From Rhodocollybia butyracea (taxonomy: Eukaryota; Basidiomycota; Agaricomycetes; Agaricales; Omphalotaceae): 64,000 nt of DNA. This document shows positions 34,550-47,154 of this stretch, one piece after another. The stretch lies in NCBI GenBank assembly GCA_015501585.1, contig JADNRY010000011.1, positions 682,001 through 746,000 of the forward strand. Direction: 5' to 3'. A model generated the notes under the pieces. It was not told the origin of the DNA, did no database searches, and saw nothing but the letters and a program-made list of their open reading frames with translations. The stretch's first letter is position 1, and the number at the start of each line of letters is the position of its first letter. The position numbers and the translations under genes were made by a program.

Positions 34550-35284
34550 TCAGGAAGCGGACTATGCACCTTAAAGGGAAACAAGTGCGCCAGAGCGCTT
34601 AATGGGACTCAGCTAATAGAATGGATTGGCATCGCTCTATCAGTCAATATACTATGCTAATTGGAGATGTGATCAGTGATTAGACACTCCACGGAACCGT
34701 TTTGGTGTATACTTAGTTGTCTGAATGACTCGTGTCATATTAAATAGCTATACATATTTATACATAGTCATAAGTAGTCAATTTTCGGTACCGTAAGTAG
34801 AGAGTCATTTCTATACTAAACTAGTCATGTAAGGGAACCGGGGGCTACCAAAACACTATAAAAAGGACCTGTGATTTGATTCTGGTTCCCCAGACTTCTT
34901 ATTTTGTAACCATCATCTTGTGAATATACACTCTGACTACTATCTTGAGAGAACACCTTGAGAACTATCCATTAACTTGATACTTATTGAGCATTACCAC
35001 TAAGTATATTGTTTTGAAGCCTATATTGAGTATTATTCCAGTATAGTGATCTTACCAGCATCCCTGACGAGTTACTGAGCTATTCCAGTAATACTTACGA
35101 CCTACCACACCTATTGTGACAATTACTGAGCTTTTCCAGTAGTACTTACAATTTATTACACCTGTTGAGACTGTAGCAATCCAGTATATACCAACCCTAA
35201 GGCTAATCTACTGCCTAGTGAACCCGGAACTTGAGTATATAAATTACAGTGTTGGCAAAGGAGAATTGTATTCAACTCTTCACA
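34550..35284 (+). mobile_element. 617-bp LTR, copy 2, with 118 bp of internal sequence
   Basis: The LTR proper (34668-35284) is near-identical to 7982-8598 in opposite orientation. The preceding 118 bp matches the end of the gag-like zinc-knuckle frame of that block. The match stops at about 34550, so this is the 3' end of an element whose interior is lost. Flanking sequence downstream differs between the two copies. Confidence 0.75.
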
Positions 35285-35354
35285 CAACAGCAGACACTGG
35301 ATTCTGTACTAGTAGTACTTAGTACCTACAATTAGCCCTTGCAATGGCTGCCAA

Positions 35355-36101
35355 TAGGGTTTGAAGGTCCAATTCAATGGACTGCAGAAAACTGATGAAT
35401 TGCACTGAACTGAACCGCAAAATGAACTGATGATAGATGGACCGGTCCATGATTTAAACCTGGTCCAGTTCATGGTTTATCAAAATCTCAGAAAAAAAGT
35501 GAACCACAAAGAATCAGTTTAAACCGGTCTAAACTGGTACAGCCACATAGCAAAAATAATTTAGATAAATGAGTATATTTTCTCCAATTTTGATCAATAA
35601 AATTTATATTTTCTAATGGTCTCAAGCAATAAGCTAATACAAGACTGGAAAGACTACTCATAACCTATTGAACAGTACCATGCAACAAGTCTGAGAGCCT
35701 GACATGATACAATACACTATCCATGGTCTGTTTTAACAGATGACCAATGACTGCCAAACCTGGAAAGCATTTCTGCATGGTAAAAGAGCAGTGTAAGGCA
35801 GCCTAGAGCATATATTGAATGTTTTATATTGTTTTATAGTAGTTTCTTACATGGTCTCACTTGTTACATATCTGAATATCTTTCATGCATGTGCAGTTTA
35901 AATCAGTTTAAACCAGTCTGCACCAGTTTAAATTTGCACTGATTTAAACTGCATGAACCAGGATGAATTGGACCAGTGGACCAGTGCAATCGGTGCAGGT
36001 CCATGGTTCATACAGATTTAGGTTTTTTATGGACTGGTCCAATTCATGATTCATTGAATTTTTGGTAAATAAACTGAATTGGATTGGACCTTCAAACCCT
36101 A
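35355..36101. mobile_element. hAT-like MITE, family B
   Basis: TIRs TAGGGTTTGAAGGTCCAAT lie at both ends (reverse-complemented at 36101) and are flanked by a perfect 8-bp duplication GCTGCCAA (35347-35354, 36102-36109). Length is 747 bp, AT-rich, non-coding. The interior has repeated CAGTTTAAA/AACCGGTC-like blocks. TIR and duplication length indicate hAT; the TIR is unlike family A. Confidence 0.85.
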
Positions 36102-36109
36102 GCTGCCAA

Positions 36110-36912
36110 GCAGGCCCAAAAATTAATACATACACAGCTAGAATTAGCTTGCAGTGCTGTGCCGTCTTGAAGGTCATGAACTTGGCTGCAACTTACTACA
36201 AAACATCAAGTCTTTATCCAGTTTTTATCTATCTAATTGGCTGAAGAGAGCCTGAGGCATTCGATTTTAGGCTGTAAAAACAGCTTTTCGCTCATTTTCG
36301 GCGCTGCGTGTGCAAAGATAACATCAGAATGCTCAAACTCGAGTCGTTCCTCGACGCGTTCGCGTAATGACGACACGCGCTGCACGTGGAAAACTGCCCA
36401 TTTGGCCGTCTGACACAATTTCAGCTGTGTCATCTTGAAAATGATTGGCCGGGCTTAAGTCCAATGGGGCAGGTGCTTCACATGGCATAAACTTGAAATC
36501 AGCTTGCGCCCGCCAAACACGATTTTCAATGCTTTTTCAAAAATTGAGCTGTCAGGGCAATTCTAAGCTAAAATTTCTTGGATCCTTGTAGATTAATACT
36601 AGAGGTACATCTCTCTCTTTTCTCTCTTTTTTCTCTCTTTTTCAAACTTGAAAAACTTGAAAAAACCACAGTCTCCACGGACATAAACCATAAGCCAAAT
36701 TTTTTGCGAAAGACCTTGAGGTGTATTTTCAGGGGGCCTGCTACCTTACTCTGAATGCGCTAACCTGAGTCGGGGATTGCCGCACCAGCATATGCTATTT
36801 TTTGATTTGAATTTTAATTACTGCCAGTGACGCATCATCATGTGACAGTGTCATTCTATTAATCATTAGCGCTTAAACCTTGTGCGTTCATTGTTCAATC
36901 GTAACGCTGGCC
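36110..36912. other. Upstream region of Nup188
   Basis: No gene recognised. A CTCTTTT-rich pyrimidine tract (about 36611-36648) lies about 270 bp before the Nup188 start and may be part of its promoter, since CT-rich tracts are common in fungal promoters. Confidence 0.35.
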
Positions 36913-39900
36913 ATGTCCAGGTCTTCATCGGAACGCTCTAATCTCATAGACGTGTATGTGTACTACAAGTCTATCCAAAGCATACTCTGAATCTTCTTGT
37001 AGGACATACACACAACTTCATTCCATATTAGGCGGCCATGTCGAAGGCACCAATCCGGAGCAAATTGGTAGTTACCTCTCTCTTCGGATTTCACAGTTAA
37101 AAGCTATCACCGATCCATTTGGAAAACCTTCTGAATCTTCGCGTAAAAAAGTCGATAGTGGCTCGGTCACTCTCACCGATGGGGTCGTTTTACGCGTAGA
37201 AGACGCCGACAAAGAATTTGTTTTCGCTATTAGTGAAGCCTTCCAGATTGATGAAATCTACTCTCTTACTCTCCTGCGCTCCTTCTTGTACAACGAAGGA
37301 CTTCCCAGCGATAATTCCGACAGTAGATCGCTTGTTCAAGAACTTGTCGAAGCCATCACGCCATTCTACTTCTTGGAACGCCTTTCTCTTCTTCGCACAC
37401 TGGTTCCCCTGTTTCGGTCCAAAGAAAATGCATCTGAACCTTTTCACGACGTAGCGCTTTCGGTGTTACCGAAAATCCTTCCCGATGGCCACAAGTTCGC
37501 AGACTCTCTTCTCAGCGAGTATGAGCGCAGAACGAAGGAAAAAACTACCAGAGCGAGTCATTCGTGATCCAAAGAAAGCTTCCAGATGGGCAAAGCAGAA
37601 TGGGAAAGAGCAATTGGTGATTTTGGAGGTGCTGTTTTGGACGTTGTGGGGATCCGTCGCTTGCGATGGTCCAACAGTGGAAAAAGTCCTAAGAACGGCG
37701 TACAACTTCAATCTAGGTATGAACCAAGAGAATGCCACGTTACTACTGGACGACGAGGGAACCCAGTTGCAGCGGGACAAAGCAACGATCTGGATTATTA
37801 TTACTGTCGAAGTTCTGGAACTGGAAACTATCGCCGACTCTTCTTCCCTTGAATTCTCCAATAATCCGCAACGTCCTGACTTTTATATCTCCTCTCCCGA
37901 ATGCTTGAAGCGCATCCACGAACTCATAATAGCAGGAGGAATGGGCCAGTTTTCATGTACATATATGGCCTGGGCTTTTGTCCTGTCACGTCTCTGCGCA
38001 AAGGCTGCAGAAACTAAGGAAGTTCCTGACTCGTACCGTAGATTCTTCGAAATTGTTCTTCCCCAGTTAACTCGGGGATACTCCAAGGATCGAGAAGCCG
38101 TCCATGTCGTCATGTCCCGAGTTTGTCTCGAGTCAAAAGCAGGGTTACTGGACCTTATGGCGACGTTGTTGACTGATTCTCCGCTGTTTGTAACCTCTGT
38201 TGCTTGGAAAACGGGCTCTACCATCACTGATCCCAATGCGATCGCATTTCGTTCTGTTTTAAAAGGTAAGCTATTATACCCTATGTTTTTAAATCGCTTC
38301 TGAACAGTTAGACTAGGCCTACTCATGTCCATCGTAGAGCTCATTCCTGTAGAAGCTATTCCTGAATTTGACCTCTTCGTTGAGGTGTGGGTAGCTTTGT
38401 TTGGACGCAGCGAAAGTCAATCTATCGCAGGAATCTGCAGTCAATACTGGCAGGTTGATTGGCAAGCTGGCCTTGGCCGACGGGCTATCCTTGATGTCTC
38501 GAGAACAAGATTCCCAATACAGTGTGGACTCCTCATACGTTTACTTCGTTCTATAACCGCGTCTGGCTTCCTGGACACTGATCCTCTGTCCACTGCAGAC
38601 CACACTGCGGACACAGATGGCCTTACCGAAGAACGCGAACTATGTGCTCGCCATGTGTTTTATTTCCTCGATAAATTACCTTCATACTCACAGGTGATTC
38701 CAGCGAGTGCATGCACAGGCGCCCATGCTTTTTACGAAAGGCAAATCGAGTCAAGTTCCACTACTGGTGTGACATACACTAATCTTCGGCCAATCAGTCT
38801 TCCTGGTGGAAGTATCTTGCCAGCAGGATCGAAGGGACGGCTACTTAATGGTGATGGTAGCGATTTTCTAATCGTGGTCTGGCAACATGAACACTCCGGA
38901 TGGAAGTTGTTGTTGGAAGTCCTGACCGAGTATGCATTTACATTGCGTTCAGGATCTAACAGAGGTTTCAAATCCAGTGCTTTTGGGAAAGTCGGTCAAA
39001 GTATGGGATTACTCTTACCTTGAAGGACATCGGGTTTGAGATGGATGGCGAGACCGACGAGTCTTTAGTTACCAGCATACTAGATCTTATCCGCAGTGTC
39101 ATTCAGGACAATCCAGTCCAAGGGGAACGACTCATGCGTTCACTAGAAACGCTAGATGTGGAGCCTGCAGATACCTCTTCCACTCTACCATCTGCTCCCG
39201 ATTTGGTCCAGCTCACAACCAGTATATTGGAAGAAGCGCTTACTCGTTATAACACTCATTCCAAGGTGTACCCTGCCTCCCGACTCATCACATCTGCTAT
39301 CAGTGTGTTATCTGCCATCTTAGCCATCCCTAGTTACTCTATTCGAGTGTGGATATACATTCGGTCCACAACAGCACTATTTGGGTCCGACAAGCATCCA
39401 GGATTCACATCTGCTGCTCTTGCTGCTGAGCGTGTGACAGGACACTACACCATGACTCTTGCCCTCCTCAAGCTTGTGGAACAACTCTGCGAGGAAGCTT
39501 CACTTCTTCTTGTGTCGGAGGATGTGCAAGTTCGTAAACTCAAAGACGAGGTCCTGTTGCGAGCGGCCAGATTTGTTCATACGGAGGTTTGGCTTGAGCA
39601 CTTGGGCTGGAAGTACGCTCAACTGGGAGATCGATTCGAGATTGGCAAGCGAATCTCTTCTTTCTACTTGAAGGTCCTGCAGTATACTCCTCCTGTTGTC
39701 GCAGAATCCCCGTTTTCCAAACTAAGCAATACGATTCTAGACTTACTGTTGTTCAAAGCTTCAGTGTTGGCCATCAACCCTCTTATGTCATGTATCTCCT
39801 CGGGTACTCAAATGCTGCAATCCCTGTATGGTTCGAGACGCTTCGGTGACGCTAGGCGACTCATTTTCCTCCTTGAATCGCATCTCCACCTAATCCGATT

Positions 39901-42900
39901 GGTTCTCCAGCGGAAATGTATATCTGAACTCGCTCACCAGCCTTGCCTTTTGGAACAAGCGCTTTGCGCCCAGATTACTGGGGGCGCCGCTTCCCACGAT
40001 CCCTACCGCTCAAAGGTGAATCCCATAGACGCTTTAGCTTTTTATGTGAAGGAACGAGATGCTGGGCAAATCGTTCCGCATGAGGCGATCAGTGTTCTTT
40101 CCATACTCTGTTCTTCTCTTTCGATGACTAGGACCAGTACATCAACGCTCGTCGGTCACCTATCAGATCCTGAAGGCGTCGTGGCTTCGTTTGTGCGTGT
40201 TGTTCAGCACCCTTATGAAGATCTTTCGCTTCGTTATGCGACATGGCACTTTATAGCTATCGCAATGGATAAAGAGCCAGCGCTTGCGCGTCTTTTTGTT
40301 TCTGGGCAATTTCGTGCTTTCCCGGCCACCGTGGAGGCTAGCGATGTGAAAGAAAGGCCAAGGAAACTTCTTTGGATGTTGCACCTGTCGTGCCCAAGAT
40401 CGCCAATGCTGTTGAAGTGGCTCGAGATGCTCTTACGAACTGGGAGCAACTTTGGGAGTCCAACCCTCAGTTATTAGCCTGCGTCTTACGCTTTCTTATG
40501 GTAGTATGGCGGCACGGTCTGGAACACGTTTCCGTGCTGGAGAACGTCCGACAAGACACTGATGTCTGGCGGCAATTTACCTCACTGGCTTGCTCGGAGC
40601 TCGGTCCTATTCCTGATTTTGAGACAGAAAGTTATACTTTCGTGGATGGGAAAAAACGGTCAAATATGCACGAAGCCGTCGCAGAACATTGCTATCGCAT
40701 GGATGCGAAGTCATGTGCGCTTCATGTTGTTGGCCTGGACATTGGTATCCATCGTCAAACACACCAACCCACTGACCCTAAACCACTTAGTTACAGGACG
40801 ATGGAGCCTCGTTTTAGGTCTCTGGATGAATTGACTGACTTAATATCCGAAGCCACTCCTAGTTCTTATGTTCCGGACTTTACGACATATTGTCCAATAC
40901 GCTAGCAAGTTTGTTCCCCACTCTGTCCACCGCTCAGCTCGAAACCCAGATTCCCGTGGAAGAGCGCGAATTTGGTGACGACTTTTCGTTCTCGACTGCG
41001 CTTTTACGCAGTCGACTAAGAGGACGTCGCGTGGACGACATAATGGTACAAAGAATAGACGCTGTTGAAAGGCAGCTGTCTTCGATAAACCTCAATCTCT
41101 CTCTAACGCAAGCGCAGATTGGCTTCGTCGGTGCTTGGCGCTTTATACTACATCAGGTTATTCCATACCTGTCAATCGACACTGTACAACGCCCAATCCT
41201 TCTTTCCTTGGGAGCAACTGTTTCGTTTGACATCATGAAGGAAAACCGATCGGGGGACATGGTTTCCACCATCCATAGCACGCGAATAGCTCTTTTGGTC
41301 TCAATTTTGGAATTAGCTTGGTTCAGCAATTCAGAACAGACAACCGAGGTCCAGCCGTTTATTGAACTGGTCGATAATATTCGAGCCATTGTCCTTAACG
41401 AGCATCAGCCCCCTCTAAAATCGATACAAGGCTCTTTCAGCATACCTTTCCATCGTCCTCTTCTGCAGCTGCTTTACTTCTGTGTAAAAAACGCGCGATC
41501 TTTAACCAGACGTCCCAAGGCCTTGAATGCTGAGCAGAGACTCAAGGTATCTGCACTGGTTGATGCTACCCTTGGTTTTGTTGTTGATGCTTTACGGCTG
41601 ACCTTTATGACCGCTCGTGTAAAGGCTGACATTGATTTGGACAAGGACATGGAACTCCTCGTCGCCGTATTCGAACAGTGTACACGCCTGGACATCAACC
41701 CCTCTTCGTCAGTCTGGTTGGCTCGGGCTCAGGAGATGGATATAATGAAAGCAAGTCTCGACCTATACGCACATATAGATCTCGTTGGCATCTCAGATTT
41801 GCCGTTTCTATCCTCGACCAAAAGGCCCTTGTACGCTCCTCACTTGCTCACCTTCCATATGGCACTTGCGAGTGTGCCTTCAGCAGCGGAACGATTGGCG
41901 AGTGAAGGACTGTTGTCGGCATACTGTAGCAACTCTGTGAGCAAGGCAGCTATCGCCGGACTCATCGATGAGGTCATACCGGAACTACCTGGTCAACGGA
42001 GTCCGGCTCACTACGTCTACTGTTCGATGCTCTCCATTGTATCAGCCACCATCATGGCAATGGGCCGAAATAATCGTTATTTTGATGCGGAGGCTTCTGG
42101 ATTTGTGCAACTTTACGGCGACCAAGTTGCGCGAGCGCTTTCTTGGACTATAGGTGACAGCATTACCTTACCTTTACTTGAAGAAATGGACCAAGTTGTT
42201 AACGTCTTCAATGCCCTTGCTCGGAACGCCCCGCCAGCTCTTGATACGCAATCGGTGGTCGAGAATGTGCTTCGGGTATTTTCTCCACTTGCGCTTCGTC
42301 TTCTCCAGCAGCTCAACTATGCTATCGCACACCCCAACCATCTCGCAAGCCTTTTCGAGCCGGTAACGGATGATGAGCGGACGCTGGTGGAGAAAGATGC
42401 TTCAACCGCTGATATCTGGAAACGACCTCTAATTGCACATCTTCTTCACCGTTTATTTCAACTATCGAGCAACATTATCTTTACGTTGACGTGTATCAGC
42501 AGGGCGGATTCAGTTCTCGTTGGTGAATCAAGTGACTGGCCACTTCATGAAGCATTGGTCGTTCCTGTAAGTCCCGTTAACCTGCTTGTTTTCGCACTAT
42601 ATCATATACGTCTCTTAGCATTCGAAGGTGGTCTTAGGCGAACCAGCCTCTATTGGACATTGCTTGAATTGGCAAATGGGACACTCGATATGCTCCGAAA
42701 TCTCACGAGCATGCCCTCTGGTCAGAGCCTTGTCCGAGCCGAAGTCGCGTCGTCGGGTAGGCTCTCAGAGTTGAATGTTCAACGAGGTGTTCGGACAGCG
42801 CGCCGCAATCTCGAAGAGATTTTGGTGTACATGGTCACTCAGCTCGCGATGTGGCTTTCGAAGCCCGAATTCGAAGTTCAATCTGCTGAAACGGATGGTG

Positions 42901-43144
42901 AAGACCAGAATATGTCAGATCCTCAGAAGCATGAAGTAAAAGAACGTCGAGGCCTAGGATGTCTTTGGGTGCTAGACTTCGACGGGGAATGGCTGGCGAG
43001 ATGGCAGTAGATGTTCAAACATTGCTGAACAAGGCAAAACCGGTGATAGCAAAGTCAGACACAACTCTGGGGAGGGGGCAAGTCGACATATCGGGAATCC
43101 TTTCCACTTTCTTGCAAAATCATATCGTTTTACCGTCGTCATGA
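36913..43144 (+). CDS. NUP188: Nucleoporin Nup188 (inner-ring scaffold)
   Basis: A large alpha-solenoid protein of about 2,000 residues, a component of the inner ring of the nuclear pore complex. The ATG at 36913 opens a 41-nt exon; intron 36954-37002; a second intron at 38266-38316. The N-terminal solenoid includes PFGKPSES and DGVVLRV. An SH3-like insertion around SLPGGSILPAGSKGRLL and FLIVVWQHEHSGWKLLLEVL, characteristic of Nup188 rather than Nup192, lies near 38,790-38,930. The C-terminal part ends near SLGARLRRGMAGEMAVDVQ and stops at 43144. The reading frame is broken five times without splice signals: A-run 37539-37544, near 39000, A-run 40353-40355, T-run 40879-40881, and near 42957. 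Protein similarity continues across each break in another frame, so I treat them as indel errors and call one gene. Family assignment is by remembered resemblance. Confidence 0.72.
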
Positions 43145-43342
43145 GTCGTAAGTTTCTACATGTAGTTCTGCGCTTGTCAGTGGACTCATTTTTATCTAGA
43201 TCTAGTAGTTGTATGTTTAGTGTACAAATAATACTAAATAGTACTCAAAAGTATACATAGCTGCGCATCATCCCGTTAAAAGAAACTCTGAAAGAAATTT
43301 GATCCGTGACGTGAGAATTGTTATTGGCCCTCTTCTTCTTCT

Positions 43343-43903
43343 ATGACCTCGTTTCTTGCAAGCAGCTCTAGGGAGCTGGTTGCTCCTCGTATTATCTACA
43401 CCCAGATACGATGCTACGCTCGAAAACAGACTGGCATGGACCCCAAGCAGGATATAATCCGACGTGCTATCTATCCTGGTAACATTCGAAACAAGCCAAC
43501 GCCGACAGGAACATGGCGACCAGACGTGGAAAAAGCTCTCCAGCGCTCCATTCCTTCAGTACAAGCTCATGAAACCATCGAACGCGCTTGGCTGCTGCAT
43601 AAACGCCATATTCGAAAGAGAAGAGAGGCAGAGTTAGAAAGGAAATTTGAGTGCATGAAACGGGCGATGGAGGAGTTGGCGAGGATTGACAGTCAGTTGT
43701 ACTATGAGGCCAACAAGCCAGAAAATCCTCGTGCTCGTACCGACGAGGAGGCCAGCCTTATCAGGACCTTGAAGGGCTCAGAAGCCAAGACCCTCGATGC
43801 TCGCATTCGTGGCCTCTTTCCTCGCGAATTACGGCCACCAACTGATACACCTTCGAGGAATGGGTGGAAATACGACTATAAACCATTCTACAGACCGTTA
43901 TAA
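43343..43903 (+). CDS. MRPL28: Mitochondrial large-subunit ribosomal protein mL40 (yeast Mrpl28 family)
   Basis: Intronless, 186 residues. The N-terminus (MTSFLASSSRELVAPRIIY, then RCYARK) looks like a mitochondrial targeting sequence. The mature part has RRAIYPGNIRNKPTPTGTWR, then ETIERAWLLHKRHIRKRREA leading into a long basic/acidic helix, and ends with FPRELRPPTDTPSRNGWKYD. This is the pattern of fungal Mrpl28/mL40 proteins, which sit on the mitochondrial 54S subunit. It starts about 200 bp after Nup188 on the same strand. An alternative start at the Met of TGMDPKQ would drop the presequence, so the upstream ATG is preferred. Confidence 0.72.
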   Translation: MTSFLASSSRELVAPRIIYTQIRCYARKQTGMDPKQDIIRRAIYPGNIRNKPTPTGTWRPDVEKALQRSIPSVQAHETIERAWLLHKRHIRKRREAELERKFECMKRAMEELARIDSQLYYEANKPENPRARTDEEASLIRTLKGSEAKTLDARIRGLFPRELRPPTDTPSRNGWKYDYKPFYRPL

Positions 43904-44149
43904 TATCTTGGTATGTATATGTTTGGTTTTTTCTGTTTGGCTTGTTCATTGAAATACATACATCCAGAGTCTATTACATTCGAACGCTCAATCCGATTCT
44001 TTGGCCTACTTTTTGTGCGTGGGGCGTTCTATTACAGGAGGAGTAGAAAAGTACTTGTATGTCAGAGAAAGCAAGGAAGAAAAGAATAATAAACAGAGTA
44101 GAGAGAAAAAAAAGTTGCGAAAATAGGTATTTTTACAGAACGTCACTCG

Positions 44150-46865
44150 TCAACTAATTCCTAGCACGCCATGTTCAAGGTCGTTTAGGTGGATGCTAGC
44201 CAACTCGTTAGATTTATTTACTGAAATGAGAGAAACTAAACGAACCAAGTACGTCGACATCAATTGCTGATAGTTGCCACTAGCACCTGGCCCATTGGGT
44301 GGGGAAGAGCCCATCATAGGTGGCATTGAGAATGGTGCCCCTTGCATTCCAGGCGGAGGTGGCATGCCAGGGGAGCCATGCTGTTGAGCATTTTGAAGGA
44401 GAGCGAGAATATTCGGTGGTAGATTGGATAATGAAGTGGCTGGAGTAGCACCGGCTCCAGCGGGAGGTTGAGGAGTTGACGTAGTAGCTGGCGGGCCTTG
44501 AGGAGGAGGAACGCCATAGGTTGGCATCATTCCTGGGAAAGGAGCCTGACCTAGCGCACCTGGAGGTGGGGATAAAAACCTTGTCCTCCAGGTGGTGGCT
44601 GCATATGCATATGCATATTAGGCATAACGGAAGGAGGGACATTTGGCGGTGTAGGTGCTCCCGCCGGCTGCTTAAGGCCGCAAGTAACTGAAGACAAATA
44701 AGACGTATAGTAGCTGAAAATAAATCTGGATTACCTGTTGAACTTTGCGAGCTTGCTCTAACCGGTCATCGGTTGACTAAAAAAATTCTGAGTATAAACT
44801 CTCGAAACAGAAACAAAGTCCTTACGGCTGGCGGCATAGATGGCATCGTAACAGGAGGTGCAACGGGAGGTGGTTGACTGAAAGTGGGCACCGCGTAGTC
44901 TGGGCCCGACCCATATCCTCCACCTCCACGACTTTCGTAACGGTCATTGTAACCGTTATTTGAGCCGGGGGGTTGCGACGGCCACCGCCACCATAGTCAT
45001 CTTCGTATCGTCCTCCTCGACCACCACGTACTTCGCGATCCCGACCGTAATTACCGCCTCCCCGTTCATAATCGTCATCATAGCTGTCTCGTCCTCTGCC
45101 GCGACCACGTCCACCTCTGTTACTCCGACCTCGTTTACTGCTGCCGTCATCCCAATCGTTATAACCTTCTCCACCTCCTCCGCCCCCGCCACCTCCCCCT
45201 CTGTTGCTTCCTCCTCGCCGACTATAATCAATCAGAAGAAGATCGTGGAAGAAGCGAAAAATGTACCAACCTCTGGGAACCTTGAGCTCCGCCTTCGTTA
45301 GGATCCCATGCGAACACTATGTCCATCACGCCATCCTGCAATCCTTGATGTCGTAGGCGATCATGAGCTTCATCGCAAGCCTGCGATTCGTTAGTTCCAG
45401 AAATACATATAATAGTGTGCACTCACCCTTGTGTCGTAGTATTCAATGTACCGGGAACTAAAGTCGATACTCAATTATGTTTCCATCGATAAAATCAGCT
45501 AATAATACTTACTCAATCCTATCTCCAACTGGTTGAACGGATTTTACATCACCGAATTGCTGAAATTTTCTGCGAACTTCGTTGTCATCGATAGGCATTC
45601 CAGATGCCGAATTTTTCAAGGTAACCTGAAGGCATCCCTGTAACTGTAACCCATGAGAATTATGATGAATCTTAGCTAGCTGGACGCACGCTATTTTTGT
45701 CGTTATCTCGGTCATCACGAGGTAACGAATAATGAACGTCGATCTACTCATTTGAGTTAGGTACAATAAAGGTGGCAGGGAATAACCTTACAGGACGACC
45801 ACTGATTTCCGAGCCTTGCAGTCGTTCTCGGGCACGCTCTGCTGCGCGCAAGTCAAACTGGAAATACAGCTTAAATAAACTTGTTCTTGCTCTCAAGTGC
45901 AATCAACTCACATATGTTACAAACACCATGCCTCGCGTTGAGATTAGATCAAAGAAAGTCTTGATATCACCATGCTCTTCAAACTGGCGACGAACGTCAC
46001 CACTATTGGTCTCATACTAAAACATTGAGGCGCCAGTCAGTATGGTGTCTCAGATCGCATGACCTTAAAAAATTTCAAAAAGTACGCAGATGGTACTTGC
46101 CTTAATATTACGAATGAAAAGTGTACGACACGGGCGCTCTCGTTGGATACGCTCCTCGATGATTGAATCGTGAACTTTGTCGTCTCGATCCTTACGGCCT
46201 TGTTTCTTCGCGCGACCGAAATTGTCTTCATCAGGAGCTAGTCCGTCTATATACGCAGGATGTGAGAACTAGTCGATCGACAACACGAGTAAAAATCAGG
46301 GAGCGAGCAATGGACGTAGCACAGGTAGGCGGCAAGCACGCGGACAGAGCTCAAGTGAGATATGCATTGCCAATTCACTTTCCTCGAAAGTCGGGGCCTC
46401 ACGGTCTCAGTAAGGGTTGACCTCAGTGAACTGAAAGACTCAGTACTGAATTTTTCCGCGTGCCTTATGTCCGATGGCTCTAAAGTTTTTTAGTCTCAAT
46501 ATCTTGCGCACCTTCAAATTTAGCATAGCCCTGATTGTACCCTCCATATTGTGACGATGAACTGCTACCGTAAGCATTGTTATTGAAGTATGTGGAAGGT
46601 GTTGTTTGCTGGTCGCCGTAGGCACCGTATGAAGCGTCGGGCGTTTGGTCATAAGCACTGTAGCTCATACTTGTATCATAGCCGCCAGCGCCTCCGCTGT
46701 TATAGCCTGAGCCACCACTACCACCTCCTCTGCCCCGGCCATATCCTCGGCCGCGATTTCCACCACCACCTCCTCCACCACCTCTATGAGATCTGTCGGG
46801 ACCAGGTCCCCCTTGAGAACCTCCACGATGATTATCATAGCCGCCGTAAGGATGATGACGGTTCA
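44150..46865 (-). CDS. Mei2-like RNA-binding protein with two RRMs, Gly-rich head and Pro-rich tail
   Basis: At least eleven exons. Exon 1 starts at the ATG at 46865 and encodes an RGG/Gly-rich segment (about 46480-46865). RRM1 (CRTLFIRNIK ... FFDLISTRGMVFVTYFDLRA ... VHYSLPRDD) is split over exons ending 46101, 45912-46016, 45792-45858 and 45690-45743. RRM2 (GCLQVTL ... FGDVKSVQPV ... YIEYYDTRACDEAHDRL) spans 45513-45637, 45427-45457 and 45271-45380. Exon 9 (44826-45221) is RGG-rich; exon 10 is 44735-44776; the tail is Pro/Met/Gln-rich. Order and sequence of the RRMs resemble Mei2-like proteins, but I see no third RRM, so a role in RNA regulation is likely and a meiotic role is unproven. Single-base frame breaks occur at 46486-46491, 44967-44972 and 44569-44572. 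The exon 1/2 junction and the 3' end are uncertain. One intron (46017-46100) has a GC donor. Confidence 0.75.
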
Positions 46866-47154
46866 TGGTAAGGCTGGGCTTTTTTTTACAGTGTTTTCGC
46901 TTAGTGACGTGTCGAGTAAGAATAGGCTGAACCAGAGAGAAAAGGTTCAATAAAGCGTCTAAACTGAACGAGTTGACAAGATGAGGAGCTCAACTCAAAG
47001 ACTTTATGAAGAAGAGGAAAGATGTACGCCTTATGCCAAATGGTGGTCAAGAAGAGAAAATTTCCAGCGGAATTTGCAGAAAATCCGCACGGGTCGGCCC
47101 GGAGTACGTCAAGTCGGTGGAGACACGTTATTTGGCAGTACCTTCTCGACAGCC
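46866..47154. promoter_or_regulatory. Shared divergent promoter region
   Basis: Only 289 bp separate the start codons of the Mei2-like gene (minus) and Rab5 (plus), so both promoters must lie here or overlap the genes. No TATA box was recognised. Confidence 0.4.

Noticed and set aside
34550..36250. Element starting after the 617-bp LTR with a short ATG frame (MAAKQAQKL) restored by removing the MITE
   Set aside because: The frame ends after about 23 codons, so it gives no evidence for a gag gene there.
44960..45301. Thr/Ser-rich plus-strand frame opposite the Mei2-like gene
   Set aside because: Complement of the RGG-coding exon 9; no independent support.
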